A model generated the notes under the pieces. The model did not search any database. It worked only from the letters and a program-made list of their open reading frames with translations, and was not told the DNA's origin. Of a DNA stretch of 64,000 nucleotides, positions 45,473 to 53,931 are shown piece after piece. The stretch is from contig CAWKAN010000014.1 of assembly GCA_963847615.1 (NCBI GenBank), positions 62,001-126,000 on the forward strand, given 5' to 3'. Position 1 is the stretch's first letter; the number at the start of each line of letters is the position of its first letter. The DNA comes from Palsa-883 sp963847615. GTDB lineage: Bacteria; Pseudomonadota; Alphaproteobacteria; Acetobacterales; Acetobacteraceae. The position numbers and the translations under genes were made by a program.

Positions 45473-45490
45473 GGCCTGTCGCGCCCCCGC

Positions 45491-46054
45491 TCAGCGCACC
45501 AGCCGGGCGCGCAATGCCTGGCCGCCCTTGTTGAACAGCCGGCGGACCGCGATGTCCTGGAACGCCAGCGTCACGGCGATCGCGCGCAGCTTGCCCTCGG
45601 TGTAGGCGCTGCGGTGGAACTGGCCGGCGCCGTTCTGATTGCCGAAGAACATGGTTTGCAGGATGCCCCAGCGCTGATCGAGGTCGCGGCCGCAGCCGGC
45701 GTAATGGTCCACCGCGCCGACCTGGTAGAATTCCCGCCAGTCGTCATTGGCCGCCAGGAACGTGCTGCACACCCACTCGAAGTCGGGCACTTCCAGGGTC
45801 AGCGTGCCGCCGGGGCGCAGCACGCGCGCCAGCTCGCGCCACACCAGCGCTTCCTCGGCGAACGACAGGTGTTCCAGCATATGCTCGGCCAGCACCGCAT
45901 CGACCGTGCCGTCCGCATAGGGCAGGTCGGTCACGTCAAGATCGATGGCGACCCCGGGCAGGCGCGCGACCTGGTCGATATTGATCCATCCTGGCAACGC
46001 ATTCGTGCCGCAGCCGATATGCAGGCGGACCGGCAGGTCCGTGGCGGTGTCCAT
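45491..46054 (-). CDS. Class I SAM-dependent methyltransferase
   Basis: A 187-aa methyltransferase. LHIGCGTNALPGWINIDQVA is motif I with an unusually early position, then VAIDLDVTDLPYADGTVDAV and MLEHLSFAEEALVWRELARV. It is of the glycan-cluster type (short, with VLRPGGTLTLEVPDFEWV). Substrate unknown; its place between a sugar epimerase and a glycosyltransferase suggests it modifies a glycan. 18 bp to the epimerase gene. Confidence 0.87.
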   Translation of the reverse strand: MDTATDLPVRLHIGCGTNALPGWINIDQVARLPGVAIDLDVTDLPYADGTVDAVLAEHMLEHLSFAEEALVWRELARVLRPGGTLTLEVPDFEWVCSTFLAANDDWREFYQVGAVDHYAGCGRDLDQRWGILQTMFFGNQNGAGQFHRSAYTEGKLRAIAVTLAFQDIAVRRLFNKGGQALRARLVR

Positions 46055-46064
46055 CGCGGTCTCC

Positions 46065-47175
46065 TCAGGCGGCGGCAGGCAGGGCCGACTGGTTGCACAG
46101 GGCAGCGAACTCGGCGGCGGCGGCGGAGGGTTTCACTTCGGGCACCATGGTGGCCGCGGCGCGCAGTGCTTCGGTGAGCGAGCGTGCCATCCAGGCGGCC
46201 TCCAGCGGCGCGGCGCGACGCAGGTCCGACAGCAGGGCCGGCACTGCGGCGTGCAGCGCCTCGGCCTCGCGCAGCAGCCAGGCGAGCCAGCGATCACGGA
46301 AGATGGTTTGCGCGTCCTGCATGAGCGCCAGCCGCTCGGCGTGCGGCAGGCGGGTCGCGGCCGCCATCTCCAGATGCGCATAGGCGGTGGTGATCAGCGG
46401 CGTGCGCCAGCGCTGCTCGGCCAGGGAGTCATCCAACGGCAGGCCGGCCCGCGCCTGCTCGGTCGCCGCGCGGGCCAGGTGCAGGACCGGTTTGCCGCCA
46501 TCGCGCCGCCAGTACAGCGGCCGCGCCACATGGCGGATCTCGCCGGCCAGGGCCAGTTCCGCCAGCACCACGTGATCCCACCCGGCGCGGTAGCGGAGCG
46601 GCGACAACCGATCGACCGCGGCGCGCCGGTAGATGCCCCAGAAGGCCGGCGAGGAGGTGTAGCGCGCCATGACGTGGCGGGCCCGCGCGAGCGCGGTCGG
46701 GGCCGATGGCGGTGAGGCAGTGCTCGGGCGGATAGCCGCCAAGCAGCGTGTCGGCGCCGCGAAAGACCAGTCCGGCGGCGTGGCACATCGCCGTATCGGG
46801 ATGCGCCCGCAGCACGCCCATCAGGGATTCGATGAAGTCGGGCGCGATCACGTCGTCGCCGGATTTCGGCAGCACGTAGTCGGCGTCGCCGGCCCAGAAG
46901 GCGCGCTGGAAAGCGGCGATCGCCCCGCCGTTGCAGCGGTTGCGCCGGAGCCGGATGCGGGGGTCCCGCGCGGCGTAGCCGGCCAGTACATCGGCCGTGC
47001 CGTCGGTCGAGCCGTCGTCGATCAAGCTCAGCGTGAGCGCCGTCCAGGTCTGCGCCAACACGCTCTCGATCGCCGCGCCGACCGTCGCCGCGCCGTTATA
47101 GACGAACAGGTTTACGTCGACGCTGGCATCGCCGTTGGCATCGACATTGGGTTCCGCGCTGGGCAGCGACGGCAT
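46065..47175 (-). pseudogene. Family 2 glycosyltransferase, frame break near 46695
   Basis: The N-terminal GT-A domain is clear: FVYNGAATVGAAIESVLAQT, LIDDGSTDGTADVLAGYAA and the metal-site region VLPKSGDDVIAPDFIESL (DxD as GDD). After GYPPEHCLTAIGPD the frame changes; the continuation YTSSPAFWGIYRRAAVDRLS then AGWDHVVLAELALAGEI is in the frame one base over and ends at 46065. One extra base in the CCCC run near 46695-46700 would join them into a ~370-aa enzyme. It transfers sugars from a nucleotide donor. Broken as assembled, but both halves are well preserved. Confidence 0.85.
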
Positions 47176-47253
47176 TTTTGTCCGCCTCCTGATGAGGGCC
47201 CGATTGTGTGGCCCGATGTGTGGTCCGATGTGCGCCCGGGGGTTGCTGCGCGG

Positions 47254-49566
47254 TTAACGCCCGGCACACCAATCGCGCCAGGCGTGGCGCAGCGCGGCGC
47301 CGAGATTGCGGCCGAAGCGCGGCGCGTTGCACAGCGGGGTGGCCTTCACCCACGGTCGCAGCCCGGCGCGCAACGCCGCCAACTCGGGCAGATCGTCGGC
47401 CCGCGCGAGTGCCATCTCGATGTAGCCGTCGAGGTCGCCGGCCACCCAGTCGGCCAACCCGGCGTTGCTCAGATGGCTGGCGGAATGGCGCGAGGCGAAA
47501 CTCTCGCCCGGCAGCGTGACCGTCGGCACCCCCATCCACAGCGCCTCGCAGGTGGTCAGGCCGCCCGAATAGGGGAACGGGTCCAGCACGATGTCGATCT
47601 GATTGTATTCAGCCAGAAACGTGCGATGGCGCGAGGCGCCGCGCAATTCCACCCGCGCCGGCGCGATGCCGTGCGCGGCGAACGCGGCCTGCATGCGCTC
47701 GGCGGTCGCGGTGTCGGAGAACTGGTGCGTCTTCAGGATCAGCCGCGAGCCTGGCATGCGTCGCAGGATGGTGGCCCAGGTCGCGATCGTCCGCGGCGTG
47801 ATCTTCGCCAGGTTGTTGAAGCAGCCGAAGGTGACATGGCCGTTGGCCAGCGCCGGTAGCGGCCCGACGTCGGGGGCATAGGGCGGCGGGCTGTAGCAGA
47901 CATAGCCGTCCGCCATGCGCAACAGCCGCTCGGTGTACAGCGGCTCGAAGCCGGGCGGCGTCTCCCAGCGATCGGTGAGCAACCAGTCCATCTCCGCCAG
48001 GCCGCTGGAGTGGTTCTGCATGCCGACCCATTTGATCTGCACCGGCGCCAGCCGATGGGCGCAGGCCAGCATGCGGCCGGCATCGCCGTAGCCGCCAAGG
48101 TCGATCAGCACGTCGATGCCGAGCGACCGGCCGAGCGCGGCGACCCCGGCGTCGTCGATTGTATCGATGTCGTGCCATCCCCCGGCGATGGCGCGGAACC
48201 GGCGGGCAATGGCGTCGTGGGCGGCGTGCTGCGCCAGCGCGACAATGTCGAATTTCCGGGGATCGAGTGCCTCGAAACCGGCGATGGTCAGCCAGCCGAC
48301 CGGATGGGTGCGCAGGGACCCGGACAACAGGCCAAGCCGCAGGCGCCGCTCAGGGTCCGGCCGGTTGGCAAAGCGTGGCGGCGCCATGCCGACGGGGCAA
48401 TCGGAACCGGCCCCACGAGGAATGCGATCGGAACAATCGACCAGTGCGGACAACAGTTCGGCCCCGGTTACCGCGTCGCGGTACGGCAACGTGTTCGCCA
48501 GCGTGCGCCGCGGCAGCACGGCATCCGGCGCGAGCGCGATCGCCCGCCCGGCGATGGCCACCGCTTCGTCCTGCAAGCCACAGCTCACTGTGGCGGTGGC
48601 CAGGTTGCACAGCACGCCGACCTGTTCGCCGTGGCTGGCGATCAGCTCCGTCAGCTCGGCCCGCGCCTCGGCGTGGCGGTACTTGCGCATCAGCACCGCG
48701 GCATGGTCGTTGCGCAGCCGCGGTTCGGTCGGGTCGAGCTCGCTGGCGCGGCGCAGCCATTTCTCGGCTTCGTCGATGCGCGTGGTGCGTGCCAGCACGC
48801 CGGCGAGCAGCGCGGTGGGGCGCGGCGCCTCGGGTGCCAGGGTGACGGCGACCTCCAGCGCATCGATCGCCTCCTGGCGCCGGCCCAGCCGCTCGAGCAG
48901 CACGCCGCGCGCGGTGGCCCCGATGGGATCGAGCGGGTCGGCCAGCCCGGCCGCTTCGAACCGCGCCAGTTCGGCCTCGGCGGTGCCGGCGGCGCAGGCG
49001 GCGTCCACCAGATGCAGCGCGGGATCGAGCCAGCGTGGCACCAGGCGGCGCGCTTCCGCGAAGGCGCCGATGGCAGCGGCGGCATCGCCGCCGTGCAGCA
49101 CCGCCAGGCCGAGCGCGTCCCAGGCTTCGGCATTGTTCGGCGCGATCGCGCAGCAGCGGAGCAGCAGTGTCGTCGCGCCGGCGGTGTCGCCGGCGCCGAG
49201 GCGCAGCACGGCGAGGCTGACCATCGCCTCCTCGCGCCGCGGATTGATTTTGAGCACGGCCGCGTAGGCGCGCTCGGCCGCCTCCCCGCCGCCGTCGCGG
49301 CGCAGGCTTTCCGCCAGACGCAGCATCGGTTCGTCCCAGTCCGGCAGCCGATCGGCGATGGCCTGGATTCGCCGCCGCGCCTGCTCGCGGTCCCCGGCGC
49401 GGTCTTCGGCCAGGGCCAGATTGAGCAGGGTGACCGGCGTCGCGTCGTCGATCGCCGCCGCTTCGCGCAAGGCCAGCAACGCCTCGGCGGGCTGGTCGAG
49501 GGCCAGCAGCGCCGCACCGCGCGCGGCGTGGTCGGCCCGGTCGAGCCCCGCCTCAGCCGACGGCAT
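47254..49566 (-). CDS. TPR-containing GT41 (OGT/SPINDLY-like) protein glycosyltransferase
   Basis: A 770-aa protein. About ten TPR units fill the first ~400 residues (e.g. NNAEAWDALGLAVLHGGDAA, DPTEPRLRNDHAAVLMRKYR). The C-terminal half is the GT41 catalytic region: LRLGLLSGSLRTHPVGWLTI, APVQIKWVGMQNHSSGLAEM, VTFGCFNNLAKITPRTIATW, LDPFPYSGGLTTCEALWMGV and ESFASRHSASHLSNAGLADW. Such enzymes add a single sugar to Ser/Thr of proteins; several bacterial ones modify flagellin. The ATG at 49566 overlaps the upstream gene by 14 bp; a TTG at 49578 is also possible. Proximity to fliC makes flagellin the likely acceptor. Confidence 0.9.
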   Translation of the reverse strand: MPSAEAGLDRADHAARGAALLALDQPAEALLALREAAAIDDATPVTLLNLALAEDRAGDREQARRRIQAIADRLPDWDEPMLRLAESLRRDGGGEAAERAYAAVLKINPRREEAMVSLAVLRLGAGDTAGATTLLLRCCAIAPNNAEAWDALGLAVLHGGDAAAAIGAFAEARRLVPRWLDPALHLVDAACAAGTAEAELARFEAAGLADPLDPIGATARGVLLERLGRRQEAIDALEVAVTLAPEAPRPTALLAGVLARTTRIDEAEKWLRRASELDPTEPRLRNDHAAVLMRKYRHAEARAELTELIASHGEQVGVLCNLATATVSCGLQDEAVAIAGRAIALAPDAVLPRRTLANTLPYRDAVTGAELLSALVDCSDRIPRGAGSDCPVGMAPPRFANRPDPERRLRLGLLSGSLRTHPVGWLTIAGFEALDPRKFDIVALAQHAAHDAIARRFRAIAGGWHDIDTIDDAGVAALGRSLGIDVLIDLGGYGDAGRMLACAHRLAPVQIKWVGMQNHSSGLAEMDWLLTDRWETPPGFEPLYTERLLRMADGYVCYSPPPYAPDVGPLPALANGHVTFGCFNNLAKITPRTIATWATILRRMPGSRLILKTHQFSDTATAERMQAAFAAHGIAPARVELRGASRHRTFLAEYNQIDIVLDPFPYSGGLTTCEALWMGVPTVTLPGESFASRHSASHLSNAGLADWVAGDLDGYIEMALARADDLPELAALRAGLRPWVKATPLCNAPRFGRNLGAALRHAWRDWCAGR

Positions 49567-51046
49567 GGGGTCGCTCAAGCACGATCAGGAAGCCCGGCAC
49601 GGGCGCGCCCGCGTCGTGCCGCACCACTTCCGCCTCGATCGCGCGAACCGCGAACCCCGCCTGGTGCGCCGTGCGGGCCACATAGTCCCGCGAGTGGGCG
49701 AAGCGCCGGCCGTGCGCCCAGTCGCCGTTGCCGATGGACGGACCGACCAGTTCCTCCGCCGAGCAGATGAACAGCGCGCCCGGCAGCAAGCGCGCGTAGG
49801 CCGCGTCGAACAGGGGTTCCAGCGCGCCGAGGTAGCACAGCACGTCGGCGGCGAGCATCAGCCCCCAGCGCCGCGGGTCGTCGGTGAGGAAATCGATGAT
49901 GTCGCTTTCGTGCAGCCCGGCGTAGAGGTGCTTCGCCGCGGCCCGCTCGAGCATGCGCGGCGACAGGTCGACGCCAACAAACGGGCCAAGCGGCAGATCG
50001 GCCAGCACGACCGCCACCAGACCGGTGCCGCAGCCGAGATCCAGCACCGGCCCGACCGGCCCCGCCTGGACCTCCCCCGCTTGGGCTGCCGACCCTTGGG
50101 ACCGCCTTTGGGGTCCTGCGGCAAGGTCGATCGGCAGATGCGTCCGCACCGCGTTGCGGATCACGCCTGGGATGCGATAGCCAAGGCTGATCAGATGCGT
50201 CTCGAAACGATCGGCGTAGCCGTCGAACACGTTGCGCACGTACTCGACCGACGCCCGCGTCGCATCAGGCTGCACATCGGCCGCGGCGACCATGCCTTGG
50301 AAGTACAGGTCGTCCGGTCCCAGCTTCAGCGCGTCGGCGTAGGCGTCGGCGGCGTCCACATGCCGCCCGAGGCTGGACAGCGCGTGCCCCTTCAGCCCGA
50401 AGGTGCAGACATCGGCCAGCCCGACCGCGTGGGCCGCGTCGGCCAGCGCGACGGCGGCGGCGAAATCGCGCTGCCGCAGGGCGAGCAGGATCGCGGCATT
50501 GCGCAACGCGAGACTGTCGGGCGCCGCTTCGATCCCCGCCGCATAGGTTGCGGCGGCCGCCTCGGGTTGGCCCGCGGCGGTCAGCGCCGTGGCAAGGCCC
50601 TCGCGAAACCCCGGATTGGCGGGCGCCGCATCAACCGCCTCGGCGAGACATCGCACGGCGTCCTCATGCCGCCCCAGTTCCAGCAACAGCACACCCAGCA
50701 GCGCCTTGGCCGCCGGATTGTGGCGGTCGTGGATCACCGCGTCGGCCGCATCGGCAACCGCCCCGGCAACATCGCCGAGCTGCCTGCGTGCATCCGCGCG
50801 CAGCATGAACAGGTCGGCACGCGGTGCCACGGCGATCGCCTGACCGAGCGCCGTGAGGGACGCCGCCGGATGCCCTTCGCGCATCTCCAGCCGCGCGGCG
50901 AGCGAGGCCATGCGCGGCGCGCGCGGCGCCAGGCGCTGGGCCGCGGCCAGCAGCGCGCGTGCCGCGCCGGGCCGCTGCGCGGCGAGCAGCTCATCGGCCC
51001 GCCTGGTCAGCGTCTCCGGATCGGCAGTGGCGTCAAACATCTCCAT
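49553..51046 (-). CDS. TPR-methyltransferase fusion protein
   Basis: A 497-aa protein with TPR-like repeats over residues ~15-240 (e.g. PAAKALLGVLLLELGRHEDA, GLKGHALSSLGRHVDAADAY) and a class I methyltransferase domain at the end (GPVLDLGCGTGLVAVVLADL, GVDLSPRMLERAAAKHLY). VEYVRNVFDGYADRFETHLI links the two, as in the predicted TPR-methyltransferases of the CreA/NodS-like kind. AGPQRRSQGSAAQAGEVQAG before motif I looks like an in-frame insertion. The start has AGGAG 7 nt upstream. It overlaps the GT41 gene; they probably share acceptors. Confidence 0.87.
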   Translation of the reverse strand: MEMFDATADPETLTRRADELLAAQRPGAARALLAAAQRLAPRAPRMASLAARLEMREGHPAASLTALGQAIAVAPRADLFMLRADARRQLGDVAGAVADAADAVIHDRHNPAAKALLGVLLLELGRHEDAVRCLAEAVDAAPANPGFREGLATALTAAGQPEAAAATYAAGIEAAPDSLALRNAAILLALRQRDFAAAVALADAAHAVGLADVCTFGLKGHALSSLGRHVDAADAYADALKLGPDDLYFQGMVAAADVQPDATRASVEYVRNVFDGYADRFETHLISLGYRIPGVIRNAVRTHLPIDLAAGPQRRSQGSAAQAGEVQAGPVGPVLDLGCGTGLVAVVLADLPLGPFVGVDLSPRMLERAAAKHLYAGLHESDIIDFLTDDPRRWGLMLAADVLCYLGALEPLFDAAYARLLPGALFICSAEELVGPSIGNGDWAHGRRFAHSRDYVARTAHQAGFAVRAIEAEVVRHDAGAPVPGFLIVLERPHAVG

Positions 51047-51101
51047 GCGGGGCTCCTTTTGAGCGAATTTTGCGTGGCGTTTGTGATCGAAGCGTCAGCC
51101 G

Positions 51102-51185
51102 CATCACACCGTGAGCGGCGTCACACCGAGAGCCCCGTCACGCGAGAGCCCCATCACACCGAGAGTCCCATCACACCGAGAGTCC
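51102..51185. repeat. 17-bp tandem repeat covering the 3' end of the DUF1217 gene
   Basis: Five units of about CATCACACCGAGAGTCC (one of 16 nt). Read on the minus strand each unit is GGACTCTCGGTGTGATG, i.e. the last codons and stop of the DUF1217 gene (stop at 51171-51173) copied four times beyond it. It would add no protein; it may have arisen by slippage. Confidence 0.85.
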
Positions 51186-52046
51186 TTGTGCCTGGACCGC
51201 CAGTGTTGCCAGGCTGGGCGTGCTCGATGGGCTCGCCGTGCTCGCTGCGCTGGCGGCGGCGGCGATCATGTAGCGCTGCAGGAAGGTGTCGACGAATTTC
51301 GGGTCCTGGAACTGGGTGATGTCGAGGCGGGAGGTGATCGCCTGCTCCTGCGCCCCAAGCGGTTGGAAGGCGATCTGCAGCGGAATGCCCAGTGTCGTGG
51401 TGACCACATTGCGCATCACCGGATCGCCGAGGATCTGATCGACCGAAGTTATCGACGACGCCTCGGTGCGAAAGGTCAGCGCATAGGACAGGCCGGGCGT
51501 GGTCGCATCCAGCGACTGCAGCCAGGTGTTCTCGGCGTAGCCGTTGGCGATGGCGCTGATCACCTTCGGCTGTTGGATCACCGCCAGTCCCTGGCTGGCG
51601 AAGTTGTAGAGCGCGGCCGTCGTCTGCCAGCGCGTATCGGTCAGCGTGTTGGCCAGGGAGTTGGCATCGCTCAGGTTCGACTGCAGCGCCTGCTGTGCGA
51701 GCGCGGTGTATGGGATCTGATCGGCCAGTCCATTGGCGGTCAGCAGCACCTGCATGACCGTCGGGTTGTTCAGCAGTTGCTGCACCGACGTTGCCGATTG
51801 CACCGCCGTGGTAAAGGCGGTGATGGCACGCTGAACCTGCGGCTGCGCCGCGGTCAGCGTGATGTCCTGGGTCTGGTTCTGCTCGGCCGAGGCCAACGCG
51901 GTGACCGGATTCTGCCCCAGCGCGTTGGCGCCCTGGGTGCTGATACCATAGATCGAATTGAACAAGCTGGCGACACCGGACTCGCCGGCGCCCGAGGTTA
52001 TCCCGGCATACAGCGTGGAGAGATAGCTGCCGATCGTGGTGCCCAT
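51171..52046 (-). CDS. DUF1217 flagellar-cluster protein
   Basis: A 291-aa protein found only in alphaproteobacterial flagellar clusters. It is rich in Ala, Gln, Ser, Thr and Leu with long amphipathic helices (AEQNQTQDITLTAAQPQVQR; LADQIPYTALAQQALQSNL), as in axial or hook-associated proteins, and RLDITQFQDPKFVDTFLQRY near the end is the DUF1217 signature. No signal peptide, so export would be through the flagellar pathway. Function is unknown. It follows flaF by 67 bp. Confidence 0.87.
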   Translation of the reverse strand: MGTTIGSYLSTLYAGITSGAGESGVASLFNSIYGISTQGANALGQNPVTALASAEQNQTQDITLTAAQPQVQRAITAFTTAVQSATSVQQLLNNPTVMQVLLTANGLADQIPYTALAQQALQSNLSDANSLANTLTDTRWQTTAALYNFASQGLAVIQQPKVISAIANGYAENTWLQSLDATTPGLSYALTFRTEASSITSVDQILGDPVMRNVVTTTLGIPLQIAFQPLGAQEQAITSRLDITQFQDPKFVDTFLQRYMIAAAASAASTASPSSTPSLATLAVQAQGLSV

Positions 52047-52113
52047 TCCCGCCCTCCTGCCTGGTTCGATCGCCCGCGCGTCCGAATCGCTCGCCGTGCC
52101 GCAGCCAGCCCGG

Positions 52114-52452
52114 TCAGGGCGGGCTGGACAACCCTTCGGCGATGCTCTGGTTGATCTCGATCAGGAAGTCGAAATTCGGCCGGTCCTGATCCATCTCGCG
52201 CTGCACGGCAAGCCCGACGGAGATGATCGAGGCGCGCAGTTCCATCGGCAGTTCGCTGTCCGGATCGTGCATCAGGTCGCTGACGGTGCGCCAGAGCCGG
52301 CGGTTGTCGGCAAGTGCACGCAAACGCGTGATGGGACCGGCGTCGCGCGCCAACTTCAACGCGCCGTTGGTGTAACGGAAGACGTCGGCCTCCTGCTCAC
52401 GCTGGCTGCGGTGGGTCGCGGCGTATTGGTAGGCGCGCGCCGCCTGCGTCAT
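52114..52452 (-). CDS. flaF: Flagellar biosynthesis regulator FlaF
   Basis: A 112-aa regulator needed for flagellin synthesis and export in alphaproteobacteria. AARAYQYAATHRSQREQEAD then VFRYTNGALKLARDAG is the family's N-terminal region; RPNFDFLIEINQSIAEGL is the conserved end. The start at 52452 overlaps the flbT stop as ATGA, favouring it over the ATG three codons earlier. Together with FlbT it balances flagellin mRNA use. Confidence 0.93.
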   Translation of the reverse strand: MTQAARAYQYAATHRSQREQEADVFRYTNGALKLARDAGPITRLRALADNRRLWRTVSDLMHDPDSELPMELRASIISVGLAVQREMDQDRPNFDFLIEINQSIAEGLSSPP

Positions 52453-52895
52453 GGTCTGCATGCGTCTTGTGGCTCCTGCTGGGGTGGCGTGGCGATCGGG
52501 GTGACGCGACCGAGCACCGCGTCTTCGTGACGGATGATCCGTCGCGCGAGCTTGAGCGCGCGGTAGCAGTCGTCGGCTTCCGCGGCGGCGAGCGCCTGAT
52601 CCAGGATTTCGCGCGCGAGCGCGGAGGTGGTCGCGCCCTTGAATGCATCGACCAGGTCGCGGGCGGCGATCAGGCCCTGCCCGCGCTCGTCCTCGTTGCC
52701 GATATAGGCCGATTGCAGGGCGAAATAGATCCGCCGCGCGGGGCTGTCGGCCTGCTCGGGTGGCATGATCTGCTTGCCGAACAGGAATCGTGCCTTGGCG
52801 GTCAGCTCGATCCGCGACTTGGTACGAAAGCGGATCGGCGCGCCGTTGACGATCATCACTTCGCCCTGGCGCAGCTCCAAGACCAAATTCGACAT
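52449..52895 (-). CDS. flbT: Flagellin mRNA-binding repressor FlbT
   Basis: A 148-aa post-transcriptional regulator. In Caulobacter FlbT binds the fljK mRNA leader and destabilises it until the hook is done. LVLELRQGEVMIVNGAPIRF, RIELTAKARFLFGKQIMPPE and ARRIYFALQSAYIGNEDE are family sequence, and the C-terminus is a proline-rich extension. It lies directly after fliC (71-bp gap with a hairpin) and overlaps flaF by 4 bp. Confidence 0.95.
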   Translation of the reverse strand: MSNLVLELRQGEVMIVNGAPIRFRTKSRIELTAKARFLFGKQIMPPEQADSPARRIYFALQSAYIGNEDERGQGLIAARDLVDAFKGATTSALAREILDQALAAAEADDCYRALKLARRIIRHEDAVLGRVTPIATPPQQEPQDACRP

Positions 52896-52932
52896 GGGTG
52901 CTTTCTCGCCTTGCCAGCATGATCACGCGACG

Positions 52933-52957
52933 CGGGGCGGGCGTCCTGCCCGCCCCG
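52933..52957 (-). terminator. GC-rich hairpin between fliC and flbT
   Basis: CGGGGCGGGC (52933-52942) pairs with GCCCGCCCCG (52948-52957) around TCCTG or so, 10 bp past the fliC stop. No U-tract follows, so it probably protects the flagellin mRNA 3' end or attenuates read-through into flbT rather than stopping all transcription. Confidence 0.55.
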
Positions 52958-52966
52958 AAGTCACGA

Positions 52967-53830
52967 CTATGCGTTCTTCACCAGGGAGAGCAGCATCTGC
53001 GGCGTCTGAGTAGCCAGGGTCAGCGACTGCGTGCCGAGCTGCTGCTTGATCTGCAGCGACTGCAACAGCGCCAATTCCTGCGCCAGGTTGGCGTCCACCA
53101 GCGCGCCAAGGCCTTCATTCAACGAGCTGATCTTGTCGTTGTTGTAGCTGACCTGGTTGTTGACGTAGTTGACCGCCGAGCCATAGGTGTTCATCGCCGA
53201 GCTGACCGAGTTGAACTGGTTGATGAACGTGCCCGAGGCGGTGATCAACGCGGCGACCGTCGCGGCGCCACCGAGCTGCGTCGTGGTGAAGGCGAGCGAA
53301 CCATACACGGTGGAGGCGCTGAACGTGGCGATGCCGTAGGTGGACCCCACCTCGTTGCGCACCACCGCGATACTGGCGAAGGTGCCGCTGCTGCCGGTGA
53401 TGTTGCCGATCAGCGTCTGGCCGTTGTAGGCGGCATCCTGCACGAAGCTCTGGACGTTCTTGAGCAGCGATGCGTACTGCAATTCATACTGCGTGCGTTC
53501 GTTGCCCGTGGTGCTGCCGTTCGACAGGCTCACCAGCACGTCGCGCATGCTCGACATCAGGTTCGAGATGTCGTTCAGCGCCGAGCCGGTGGTGGAGAGC
53601 AGCCCCTGGACGCCGCCCAGTTGCTGGTTCGCGGTGGTCAGCGCACTGACCGACGAGCGGACCGACTGGGCCACGGCATAGGCCGCGCCGTCGTCGGTGG
53701 CATCGGCCACCCGGTAGCCGGTGGAGATCTGCTTCTGAACGGCATTGAGCGACGAGTTGGTGGCGTTCAGCGATTGGAGCGCGATCATCGCGCCGACGTT
53801 GGTGTTTACGGAGTCCATGGTGCCGGACAT
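52967..53830 (-). CDS. fliC: Flagellin
   Basis: A 287-aa filament protein, short as is typical of alphaproteobacteria: the D0/D1 ends are conserved and the central variable domain is small. N-terminal VNTNVGAMIALQSLNATNSS then LNAVQKQISTGYRVADATDD; C-terminal IKQQLGTQSLTLATQTPQML then LSLVKNA. No cysteine. The surface-exposed middle (residues ~110-200) is Ser/Thr-rich, giving acceptors for the nearby GT41 enzyme. Start preceded by AGAGGTAAG; own upstream CtrA-like box at 53908-53922. Confidence 0.97.
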   Translation of the reverse strand: MSGTMDSVNTNVGAMIALQSLNATNSSLNAVQKQISTGYRVADATDDGAAYAVAQSVRSSVSALTTANQQLGGVQGLLSTTGSALNDISNLMSSMRDVLVSLSNGSTTGNERTQYELQYASLLKNVQSFVQDAAYNGQTLIGNITGSSGTFASIAVVRNEVGSTYGIATFSASTVYGSLAFTTTQLGGAATVAALITASGTFINQFNSVSSAMNTYGSAVNYVNNQVSYNNDKISSLNEGLGALVDANLAQELALLQSLQIKQQLGTQSLTLATQTPQMLLSLVKNA

Positions 53831-53907
53831 GGTATCTTACCTCTTGCCCACAAAGTTACGGATTGGCTCGCGTTTTGCGGGTCAAGGCCAATCCTGACGG
53901 CCTGGAG

Positions 53908-53922
53908 TTAACGGTTGGTGAA
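53908..53922 (-). promoter_or_regulatory. CtrA-like box upstream of fliC
   Basis: On the minus strand TTCACCAACCGTTAA matches TTAA-N7-TTAA in 7 of 8 fixed positions. It lies 78 bp upstream of the fliC start and shares the spacer CCAACCG with the box upstream of fliF (62764-62778). CtrA control of flagellar genes is known in Caulobacter and relatives; its use here is inferred. Confidence 0.45.
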
Positions 53923-53931
53923 CCGCGCTGC

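Noticed and set aside
44471..51046. A capsule or O-antigen cluster.
   Set aside because: No polymerase, flippase, transporter or initiating glycosyltransferase is present, and the genes run on from flagellar genes.
51102..51185. A short CRISPR array.
   Set aside because: Units abut without spacers, are only 17 bp and include the stop codon of an adjacent gene.
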